From the NCBI GenBank assembly GCA_947359465.1, contig OX375878.1, positions 91,734,377 to 91,798,376 of the forward strand: a stretch of DNA of 64,000 bases, written 5' to 3'. Source of the DNA: Metellina segmentata (taxonomy: Eukaryota > Arthropoda > Arachnida > Araneae > Tetragnathidae). This document shows positions 46,624 to 54,847 of the stretch, one piece after another. The position numbers and the translations under genes were made by a program. Every line of letters begins with the position of its first letter. Position 1 is the first letter of the stretch. The notes under the pieces were generated by a model, which was given only the letters and a program-made list of their open reading frames with translations, was not told where the DNA came from and searched no databases.

Positions 46624-47167
46624 TGTAACGTGGCTAACATTTGCCTAAAACAACTAGTGAAAAAAACTTTCTGCCACGTTGAGTGTGGGCGAAGGAAATG
46701 CACCCTATTAGAGGTTTTCTATGGATACTTCTAAACAGTATAATTCCATAGCGTGCTTCTAAAAATAGATTTCCCTCAGCCCCACTATGGGTTAACCTGA
46801 TGTAAATTGGGACCCTCAGCGAGGCTAGGGAGGACGGCAGTTGACCGGGGAGGTCATCGACTCTGGACGCGGCGTCGGGGGTGGAAGAAAAAGCTGGAAG
46901 TTTTGGAGGGAGATGAGCTTTGGATTTTGCAGAGAGAACAACGATTTTGTTCTGGCTCCCACCCTGGGAAAAACTTTGCGGCAGAACCCTGCCAGAAACG
47001 ATTGAATTATCATCTCGGATATCCCAACCTGGGATGAGATTTATTGTAATCAAACCACGTCATTTTGCCAAAGTGTAAAAATTAAGTTTTTTTAATAATT
47101 TTTTTCTTTGTAAATAAAACTCGATTAATCTAGAGTTTGATTGGATTATTTAGCGTAAAACGCTACA
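46624..47167 (+). repeat. 5' LTR (544 bp, TG...CA)
   Basis: Begins TGTAACGTGGC and ends AAACGCTACA. It is the same length as the 3' LTR and shows no difference by eye. A TAAATAAAAC near the end could serve as polyadenylation signal. Small open frames within it are identical in both LTRs and are not convincing genes. Confidence 0.95.
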
Positions 47168-47186
47168 GCTTTAAAGATAGTTATTT

Positions 47187-47197
47187 TGGTGGCAGCC
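47187..47197 (+). promoter_or_regulatory. Candidate primer-binding site
   Basis: TGGTGGCAGCC starts 20 bases after the LTR. TGG is the complement of a tRNA CCA end, and TGGTGGCAGC would pair with a tRNA ending GCTGCCACCA. The distance from the LTR is larger than usual, and I cannot name the tRNA. Confidence 0.4.
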
Positions 47198-47254
47198 TAC
47201 TTGGATGGCTTAACACCTGAAACTCCGAAAAGCGTTATTTTTTTTTGAACTTTT

Positions 47255-47598
47255 ATCGAGCCAACCTGGCTGCTGAAACCTGTGTTCCTGAAACCGTAAC
47301 AAAGCCTGTGGAACGGATCATCGAGCCAACCTGGCTGCTGAAACCTGTGTTCCTGAAACCGTAACAAAGCCTGTGGAACGGATCATCGAGCCAACCTGGC
47401 TGCTGAAACCTGTGTTCCTGAAACCGTAACAAAGCCTGTGGAACGGATCATCGAGCCAATCTGGCTGCTGAAACCTGTGTTCCTGAAACCGTAACAAAGC
47501 CTGTGGAACGGATCATCGAGCCAACCTGGCTGCTGAAACCTGTGTTCCTGAAACCGTAACAAAACCTGCGGAAACGGATCATCGAGCCAACCTGGCTG
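47255..47598 (+). repeat. 65-bp tandem repeat in the retroelement leader (5.3 copies)
   Basis: ATCGAGCCAACCTGGCTGCT starts at 47255, 47320, 47385, 47450, 47515 and (partial) 47581. The first four intervals are 65 bp and the fifth is 66. Copies differ at only a few bases. It lies between LTR and gag, where packaging or translation signals would be. Confidence 0.97.
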
Positions 47599-48028
47599 TG
47601 ATTGAATGCAAAAGTGTTCAAGTACCTAACTACTTCTGGTGTTGCCTGTGCTCCGGGAAACTTTCTGAAGGAGTGTCCTTGGAAGAAGACTGCAAAAAGA
47701 GTGAGTACTCCTTTTATTGAATGCACTTGAGGCAATTGGGGTGTTTTATTAAATTTAAATTAACCGTTGTGCTAAAATTTTAAGGGAAATACTTCGATAG
47801 TGTTTAATTATTATGCTTCGTAGTGATACTCAGAAACAATAGAGTGATTTATGCTAAGGATTCAATTTTTATTTTTGTGTGAAATGTACATGTTTTATTA
47901 GTAGTTTTAGTAAAAAGCTAGTGAGTTAGAAATTTCTACTGTGAGAATTATTGTAAACTATCATAGAAAATTAAATTGAAGATTGTAGTAGTTGAAAGTA
48001 TAGGTACGGTATTGCTCAATTTTAAGCT

Positions 48029-51000
48029 ATGGCATTTTTAATGAGAGCAACTAAAGCTGAGTTGCTCGAGGTAGCAGATGATTTTGGCGTGTTAGCAGCA
48101 GAATCAATGAATAAGGCTCAAATTATCGGGCTCATTAAAACAATACAAAATTATGATGAGGAAATGGTGAAAGCTTCTGTAGAATCGGTGCGGGAAGAAA
48201 GAAAAAGGCAGTCGGAATTAGAGGAAAAGAAAGAACAAATTGAGTTAGAGCAAAGGGATAAAGAGAGAGAATTTGAATTAGAAAAACTACGTATTACGTC
48301 AGGAAATCAAACTCGCGAATCGACCCCTTTAGAATCAAACATGAGGAGAACCTCTCCGGGACTAAAAAGATTTATGCCTAATTTTAATCCAGACGAAACG
48401 GATATTAGTCTGTATCTCACAACTTTTGAAAGGCAGGCTAGAGGCGCGTCGATAGACGAAGAGGAGTGGATAACTCAATTAATAGCATTGCTTCCTACAG
48501 AAAGCGGGCAAATCATAGTCAGAGAGACGCAAGACGAGTCTAAGACATATGCAGATGCTAAGAAAATTCTTCTGAATAGGTACAAGCTGGGCCCCGAAGC
48601 ATTTAGAGTAAAATTCGTGCAGCATACGCGGAAAGCGAACAGTCGTTGGCGAGATTTCGCCTATGAGTTGGTAAGCTATATGGAAGGATGGGTTGGAGGT
48701 CTAGGGATAGACACGTTTGAAAAGTTGAAAGCTCTTATAATAGCCGACCAAATGAAACGCAAAGCCGTGCCGGAAGCGAGGGAACATTTCATCGACACAT
48801 GGGGAGAAATTATTTCGCCACTTGAGTTGGCAGACAAATTAGACCAATTCGAAACGGTCAGACAAAACTTTAGGAAACCTATGTCAGGTGGAAAGAAGGA
48901 GTTTCAGGGTGTTAAGTTTAACGAACCCCGTAGAAAGACGGAAGAAAAGTTAAATTTTGGGAGAAGGTTCGAAAGACCCCCATCTTCTCCGGAAAAAGTG
49001 AATCGTTTTGATCGGGCAAAAGAATTTGAAAAAAGGAGACCACTGCGCTGTTATGAGTGTAATAGCTTAGATCATCTCAGACCTTTCTGTCCTAAACTGA
49101 AAGAGAAAAGATCAAGAGACATAAATGAATTAAGGTTAGTTGGTAGTGTAAAAAGGGAGTTTGAGCCGTATACAAGCGTAGGATCGGTAAACGGTCGTGA
49201 GTGTGAAATTCTTCGGGACTCAGGGGCTAGCATAGATTTAACCAGTGTTAATTATGCCCCAAAAGAAACGTGGACGGGCGAGATAGTCTGGGTGCGTACC
49301 CCACTTGATCCGCAATCCAAGTGTCTACCTGTAGCGAGAGTCCGATTAGAGGGTGATTTTGGGAGGATTATAACAAAGGCGGCAGTGGTAGACAAAAACT
49401 TATGTCAAAAAAGGTACTTGCTTAGTAACCGCACTGCAGAACTAATCGACGGCTTACCTGCGAATGGGAAGAAAAGGCTGGCTGAGATTAACGCTGTAAC
49501 GCGATCTCAGAGTCAAAGGCGCGATAGAGAGAAGGACGTCGAGGATTCCCCCCTAAACGAAAACAGCGCGTTGTCAATAAACACTCCTCAAGACGACTGC
49601 ATTGTAAAGGAGGGATCAGATAACGAAGGCGATGCAATGATGGGAAACTACTCCCCTCGGAACGATAACATAGGCGGAGAAAATCAGGCACTGATTGACT
49701 GCGCGCCCGAGCTGCTTCGAGACAGGCAGCGAAAATGTGAAACCTTGGGTGTGATTTGGAAAGGTTTAGGGGCAGAGGAAAAAAGGATATGCAAAGAATA
49801 TGTAGTTGAGAACGGATTACTGTATAAAATCCAAAGGGATAAGATCGGGGATGAGAGAAAGCTAATTGTTGTCCCTGCAGAATTTAGAATGAGGATAATG
49901 GGACTTGTACACGATGAATTAGCAGCGCATGCCGGTATGTTTAAAACAAAGGATAGGTTGGCAAGGCGGTTTTATTGGCCTGGGTGCTATAAAGATATAG
50001 AGAATTATGTAAGGACGTGTGACTCCTGCCAAAGAGTTGGAAAATCCTCGGATAAAAAGAAAGCGCCGATGAAACTAGTGCCTATTATCAAGGAAGTATT
50101 CAGTAAAATTAACATTGACGCGTGTGGTCCCTTGGTGACAAGTGAGTCGGGGAACAGATACATCATTACAGCTATATGTTTAGCTTCGAAATACCCCGAG
50201 GCAGTTGCGACAAGAGATATCTCCTCTTTGAGCGTAACAGACGCACTTTTGCAGATATTCTCTAGGATCGGGTTCCCTAACGAGGTCCAATGTGATCAGG
50301 GAACTTCTTTCACGAGTAATCTTACTACAGAATTTTTTGAGAAGTTTGGTATTAAAGTTACCCATAGTTCTGTCGCACACCCACAATCCAATCCTGTAGA
50401 ACGGTTTCACCGAACTATAAAAAGACTTTTGAGGGTATTGTGCATTGACGCAGGGGAATCGTGGGAGCGTCACTTGCCTGCGGCTCTGTTAGCGTTACGA
50501 ACGGTAACCCATGAATCTATAGGATTCTCCCCGTCAGAATTGGTTTTTGGGAAAAACCTTAGGACTCCTGAGGTTCTGCTGTACGACCACTGGGCGCAAA
50601 ATTCTGGGGAAAGCAGTCCTGTAACGGAACATGTGTTTCAAATTTTGAACCGATTACGGAAAGCCCAAGAGTTAGCGGTAGAGAATAGGAGTGACGCGCA
50701 ACAAAAACAAAAGTTGTGGTATGATAGGAACGCGGTCCGCCGTGACTTTAAGGTAGGAGACCAAGTTTTGGTTTTGGCTACCTCACGGCCAAATAAACTG
50801 GCGGCGCATTGGAAAGGGCCGGGCACTATAGACGCCCGAATCTCAGACACAAACTATATGATCAAGACAGGCAAAGGGAAGGAGAAATCCCAGATTTATC
50901 ATGTGAATATGATAAAGCCATATTATAAAAGGCCAGAAATTATAAATTTGATAGAGTGGGAGGGAGAGACTGAGAATATAGAAGATTCTGATTGGGACGT

Positions 51001-52456
51001 TCCGGTTTTAAACGAAGGTCCAGATACTCTGGATATGGAAGAAATAATTGAGAACAGCGAGTTGGGAAACAAACTAACTGACTCTCAAATTGATAAATTG
51101 CGGGGTTTACTAAAGAAACATGCCAAAGTGTTCTCGGATAACCCAGGGTTAACCGACATGGTAGAACATGACATTGTGCTTACTTCTGATAAACCACTGA
51201 GAACGAGACCGTACCAAACGTCACCGCGGCAAACGAAAATTCTGAAAAATGAAATTGAGAAAATGTTAGCTCGTAAAATTATAGAGATTGGAGAATCAGA
51301 TTATGCATCACCAATGATTCTTGTTGAGATTGAGGGTAAGGATCCGCGACCCTGTATAGATTATCGACGCTTAAACGCAATTACACGGACGGAATTTTTC
51401 CCGCTCCCTAATATTGAGGAAAGGGTTGAGAAGGTAGCATCCGCTACATATATATCAGTTCTAGATCTTACAAAGGGGTACTGGCCGATCCCCCTCACGA
51501 AAGAGGCGCAGCGTGTAGCCAGATTCGTAACCTCATTTGGGTCCTACCGTCCTTTGGTTCTTCCTTTCGGGTTGAAAAACGCCCCATTCTTTTTCAGCAA
51601 ACTTATGGCTGAAATTTTGCAAGGCTGCGATGACTTCGCAGTACCTTATATTGACGATATTGCTATATTTTCCTCAGACTGGGATCAACACATACGGGAT
51701 GTAAACGAAGTATTATCTAGGTTATCCAGGGCGAAACTGAAGGTTAAACCGTCTAAATGTAAATTTGGACAAGACAGGGTCCCATACCTTGGTCACGTCG
51801 TTGGAAGTGGTATCCGAACTCCCGCCGAAGCTAAAATTAGCTGCATTAAAGAGTTTCCGCGCCCCACTACGAAGAGTGAAATAAGGAGTTTCCTGGGAAT
51901 ATCGGGTTACTATAGCCATTACATTAAAGGGTATTCTGAAATATCCGCGCCCTTAACGAACCTTTTACAGGGGAAAGTAAAGAAAGGGGACATCAAATGG
52001 GACAAGGAAAGTGAAAAGGCTTTCCAAACCCTGAAAGATCGACTAATCGCGAAGCCTGTGCTGCATGCGCCGGATTTTACTAGAGAATTTATAATTCAGT
52101 GCGATGCTTCGGATGTTGCTATAGGTGTGGTTCTATCCCAAAGGGTTGAGGGTAAAGAACATCCTGTTTTATACTTGAGCAAGAAATTCAGTCCGTCAGA
52201 AAAAAAATATAGTGCGATAGAACGGGAGTTAGCGGCAGTAATCTTTGCTCTAAAAAAGCTGAGATTTTATCTGGAAGGGAATCCTTTCTTGATACAGACT
52301 GACCACAAACCTTTAAAGTGGTTAGATTCTAATTCCGATACGAACCGACGACTGTTAAGATGGTCACTGTACTTACAGCCATTTAGCTACAAAATTGAGC
52401 ATAGACCGGGAACTCATAATAAAAATGCCGATTTTCTAAGTAGAATTGCGGCATGA
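48029..52456 (+). CDS. Gag-Pol polyprotein, gag-PR-IN-RT-RH order (1475 aa)
   Basis: One uninterrupted frame; an in-frame TAA two codons before the ATG fixes the start. Domains by residue: coiled coil about 45-90; SCAN/gag-like helical domain about 115-275; CCHC zinc knuckle 341-354 (CYECNSLDHLRPFC); protease motif DSGA 397-400; integrase HHCC finger (H628, H634, C664, C667), catalytic D697, D756, E791, and C-terminal domain about 900-965; RT with D1146 (LDLTKGYW) and YIDD 1207-1210; RNase H acidic residues D1359, E1398, D1425, D1468. The protein ends shortly after RNase H (NADFLSRIAA). All catalytic residues are present. It would build the particle, copy element RNA and integrate the cDNA. 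No gag/pol frameshift or stop separates the parts. Variant residues such as WPIPL (usually WQIPL) are noted. Confidence 0.95.
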   Translation: MAFLMRATKAELLEVADDFGVLAAESMNKAQIIGLIKTIQNYDEEMVKASVESVREERKRQSELEEKKEQIELEQRDKEREFELEKLRITSGNQTRESTPLESNMRRTSPGLKRFMPNFNPDETDISLYLTTFERQARGASIDEEEWITQLIALLPTESGQIIVRETQDESKTYADAKKILLNRYKLGPEAFRVKFVQHTRKANSRWRDFAYELVSYMEGWVGGLGIDTFEKLKALIIADQMKRKAVPEAREHFIDTWGEIISPLELADKLDQFETVRQNFRKPMSGGKKEFQGVKFNEPRRKTEEKLNFGRRFERPPSSPEKVNRFDRAKEFEKRRPLRCYECNSLDHLRPFCPKLKEKRSRDINELRLVGSVKREFEPYTSVGSVNGRECEILRDSGASIDLTSVNYAPKETWTGEIVWVRTPLDPQSKCLPVARVRLEGDFGRIITKAAVVDKNLCQKRYLLSNRTAELIDGLPANGKKRLAEINAVTRSQSQRRDREKDVEDSPLNENSALSINTPQDDCIVKEGSDNEGDAMMGNYSPRNDNIGGENQALIDCAPELLRDRQRKCETLGVIWKGLGAEEKRICKEYVVENGLLYKIQRDKIGDERKLIVVPAEFRMRIMGLVHDELAAHAGMFKTKDRLARRFYWPGCYKDIENYVRTCDSCQRVGKSSDKKKAPMKLVPIIKEVFSKINIDACGPLVTSESGNRYIITAICLASKYPEAVATRDISSLSVTDALLQIFSRIGFPNEVQCDQGTSFTSNLTTEFFEKFGIKVTHSSVAHPQSNPVERFHRTIKRLLRVLCIDAGESWERHLPAALLALRTVTHESIGFSPSELVFGKNLRTPEVLLYDHWAQNSGESSPVTEHVFQILNRLRKAQELAVENRSDAQQKQKLWYDRNAVRRDFKVGDQVLVLATSRPNKLAAHWKGPGTIDARISDTNYMIKTGKGKEKSQIYHVNMIKPYYKRPEIINLIEWEGETENIEDSDWDVPVLNEGPDTLDMEEIIENSELGNKLTDSQIDKLRGLLKKHAKVFSDNPGLTDMVEHDIVLTSDKPLRTRPYQTSPRQTKILKNEIEKMLARKIIEIGESDYASPMILVEIEGKDPRPCIDYRRLNAITRTEFFPLPNIEERVEKVASATYISVLDLTKGYWPIPLTKEAQRVARFVTSFGSYRPLVLPFGLKNAPFFFSKLMAEILQGCDDFAVPYIDDIAIFSSDWDQHIRDVNEVLSRLSRAKLKVKPSKCKFGQDRVPYLGHVVGSGIRTPAEAKISCIKEFPRPTTKSEIRSFLGISGYYSHYIKGYSEISAPLTNLLQGKVKKGDIKWDKESEKAFQTLKDRLIAKPVLHAPDFTREFIIQCDASDVAIGVVLSQRVEGKEHPVLYLSKKFSPSEKKYSAIERELAAVIFALKKLRFYLEGNPFLIQTDHKPLKWLDSNSDTNRRLLRWSLYLQPFSYKIEHRPGTHNKNADFLSRIAA

Positions 52457-52719
52457 GAATCAAAATTGGAATTACATTCTTTAAAGAAATTGTGTATATA
52501 GTAAAGTGTTTTTTTTGTGTATATATTTTTGTATAAAGATACTCTGCTGCGTATCACAACGGAAGTAAGGTTAAATTGCTGTCCATTGGTTTTTTTTTTG
52601 TATGCTCTAATCTTGCCTCTCGTGTATATTCATACGAGGAGTTACCGCTCTGAGTTTGGGTTCAAGAAACAAAATTAAAGGAACTCTCCGTTATGGTGGA
52701 CTCTTAACGGTGGGGGAGC
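52457..52719 (+). other. Retroelement 3' untranslated region with purine-rich tract
   Basis: Non-coding after the gag-pol stop. It ends in GGTGGGGGAG (52709-52718) one base before the 3' LTR, the expected position of the plus-strand primer. Confidence 0.7.
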
Positions 52720-53263
52720 TGTAACGTGGCTAACATTTGCCTAAAACAACTAGTGAAAAAAACTTTCTGCCACGTTGAGTGTGGGCGAAGGAAATGCACC
52801 CTATTAGAGGTTTTCTATGGATACTTCTAAACAGTATAATTCCATAGCGTGCTTCTAAAAATAGATTTCCCTCAGCCCCACTATGGGTTAACCTGATGTA
52901 AATTGGGACCCTCAGCGAGGCTAGGGAGGACGGCAGTTGACCGGGGAGGTCATCGACTCTGGACGCGGCGTCGGGGGTGGAAGAAAAAGCTGGAAGTTTT
53001 GGAGGGAGATGAGCTTTGGATTTTGCAGAGAGAACAACGATTTTGTTCTGGCTCCCACCCTGGGAAAAACTTTGCGGCAGAACCCTGCCAGAAACGATTG
53101 AATTATCATCTCGGATATCCCAACCTGGGATGAGATTTATTGTAATCAAACCACGTCATTTTGCCAAAGTGTAAAAATTAAGTTTTTTTAATAATTTTTT
53201 TCTTTGTAAATAAAACTCGATTAATCTAGAGTTTGATTGGATTATTTAGCGTAAAACGCTACA
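52720..53263 (+). repeat. 3' LTR (544 bp)
   Basis: TGTAACGTGGC to AAACGCTACA, followed by GCAT. No mismatch to the 5' LTR seen on reading both in full. Confidence 0.95.
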
Positions 53264-53771
53264 GCATAAATGATCGAAATCCAAGATTAGTGAGAGTGCA
53301 GTAAAGACCATTTGAAGACTGTTGACATTTTGGAAAAACCAAATAATACAAAAATATAAAAATAATTTAATTTTAAAATTATCTACATTAAATTTATTAA
53401 TAATATTTTTATAATTTATTTATAAAACAATATATTGCTTAACTTTGAAAAAGATATCCAAATAATCCAAACTATAAGTTATTATGCTTTTATAAAAGTA
53501 ATAAATTTGAAAAAGGATATCCAGTAATCAGGCAGCTACACACGCACTGTAAATATAGATTTATTCAATACCGAATGAAGACTGTTGCCATTCGGAGGAA
53601 AACAATAATTTTTAAATATCTCATTACATTAATTTTAAAATTTTCTACATTAAATTTTTAAATTCCGTCTGGACTATAAAATTGCAAAAGATTTGGACTA
53701 CCTGTGTGTCATAGATTCGTCAGGACACCACAAACACCCAATACATGAACTTCATTTTATAATAGTAGAGA
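53264..53771 (-). mobile_element. Helitron fragment B, inverted arm (right part with 5' end)
   Basis: Continues fragment B beyond the retroelement. On the minus strand the 5' terminus TCTCTACTATTATAAAATG starts at 53771 after an A. Matches 44587-45140 in inverted orientation (GGACTACCTGTGTGTCA; TTGCCATTCGGAGG). Confidence 0.7.
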
Positions 53772-54250
53772 TATATATACACACACACATACAAATCAAT
53801 ATCAGAATAGAATCAGGTGATATGTGATTCACCCAAATGGCTATAATAAATAACAGTCCAAATGGAAGCAAAGGAGCCTAACTGTCTGCAAGCCTCAAAA
53901 GTTCTTTCATACAATGCATCAGAGGTAACCTTCTATTCTGTAGAAACACGCCCAAGTTTAGTCATTCCCGATATAAACTAATGTACATTTATTAATAAAA
54001 TAAATAATTTGTATGCACCACAGCTTTCTCATCCTTGACTTGAATTTTATATTAATTTGAAACTTATTATTTTTTTTATCAAAATGATTAAATTGACTGA
54101 AAGTTTGCTACTCAAAGAGCAAAAACCTCTATTACTACTATCCAGAAATCTACTCCATAATATGCCACATTGAGAGCTAAAGCATTAATTACTGAGTTAC
54201 CAGACTGACTTGCCTCAGAGAAGTAAATATTACAAATGAATAGCTCATAC
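53772..54250 (-). other. HCCS intron 2, 5' end
   Basis: No named element. Short AC and TA runs at 53770-53790. The donor GTATGA is at 54250-54245 (minus). Confidence 0.6.
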
Positions 54251-54334
54251 CCTAAGAAACTGCGTATTCTTGCTCGTGGTGAATATTCTGTAGCTTTGCC
54301 ACCAAATTTCTTCAATTTAGGGTTTCCACATTCT
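54251..54334 (-). CDS. HCCS: Holocytochrome c-type synthase, middle coding exon
   Basis: An 84-bp exon. The acceptor TTATTTCAG precedes 54334 and the donor GTATGAG follows 54251 (minus strand). It encodes [20 protein letters not shown] followed by ARIRSFLG, matching the [16 protein letters not shown] block of HCCS. Phases fit both neighbours: one base completes the Glu codon begun at 62345, and two bases (GG) start the Gly codon completed at 40209. Reading through the donor gives YELF..., so the unspliced frame mimics the true continuation for three residues. Confidence 0.93.
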
Positions 54335-54844
54335 CTGAAATAACAAAAATATGCATGAGATAAAAGACAGACAAATTAACCTGGACACGGTGAATATGCA
54401 GACTAGTTAGAATAACATCAAGGTGTCAAATAGGCAGAGAATGCCATATGGAAATAGGTTGAATTCTGTGTAATTTTTGTTATCTATTAACTTCAGTTAT
54501 CATGACAATCACTCCATCATGTTATGCTTCAGATCAATTTTCATATGGTTATAGAATGGTTATCTGCAATGAAGTTGCAACATTATAGGTCAGTTTGTTG
54601 CTAGCTATCTAATGTGCCCTGGTATCCAGCAAAAAAAGAATATCAAAAATCATGTCGGGAGAGCTGATAGATATTTAAACAGCAAATGAGTGCATGCCTA
54701 GGAAAATGTGATACTAAATTCAAAACACTCTTAAAGTCTGTATAATAAAACTGTTTCTAAAGTTAGAAATGTACTACAATGTTTTATAAATGGTAAAAAC
54801 TTGGCCGTGGAATTCTATGAAGCATTCACTAGCAAGAAACTTCG
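54335..54844 (-). other. HCCS intron 1, 3' part
   Basis: Intron 1 covers 54335-62344. No element recognised here. Confidence 0.6.
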
Positions 54845-54847
54845 AAT

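Larger units (their letters stand above)
46624..53263 (+). mobile_element. Complete Gmr1-like Ty3/gypsy LTR retrotransposon (6640 bp)
   Basis: Structure in order: 5' LTR (544 bp), possible primer-binding site, 65-bp tandem repeats, one gag-pol frame (48029-52456), purine-rich tract, 3' LTR (544 bp), GCAT duplications outside. The LTRs look identical, so the insertion is very recent. RT and RNase H are Ty3/gypsy-like in sequence, but integrase lies upstream of RT. That arrangement defines the Gmr1 group, first described from deuterostomes. The element lies inside a Helitron fragment in HCCS intron 2, antisense to the gene. It appears structurally competent; activity is inferred, not shown. Confidence 0.93.

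Noticed and set aside
46634..47053. 139-codon antisense frame in both LTRs
   Set aside because: Present only because the LTRs are identical. No known motif, and LTR strands often contain chance frames.
46624..53263. Endogenous retrovirus with envelope gene
   Set aside because: No third frame follows RNase H. The 263 bases to the 3' LTR are non-coding, so it is a retrotransposon without envelope.
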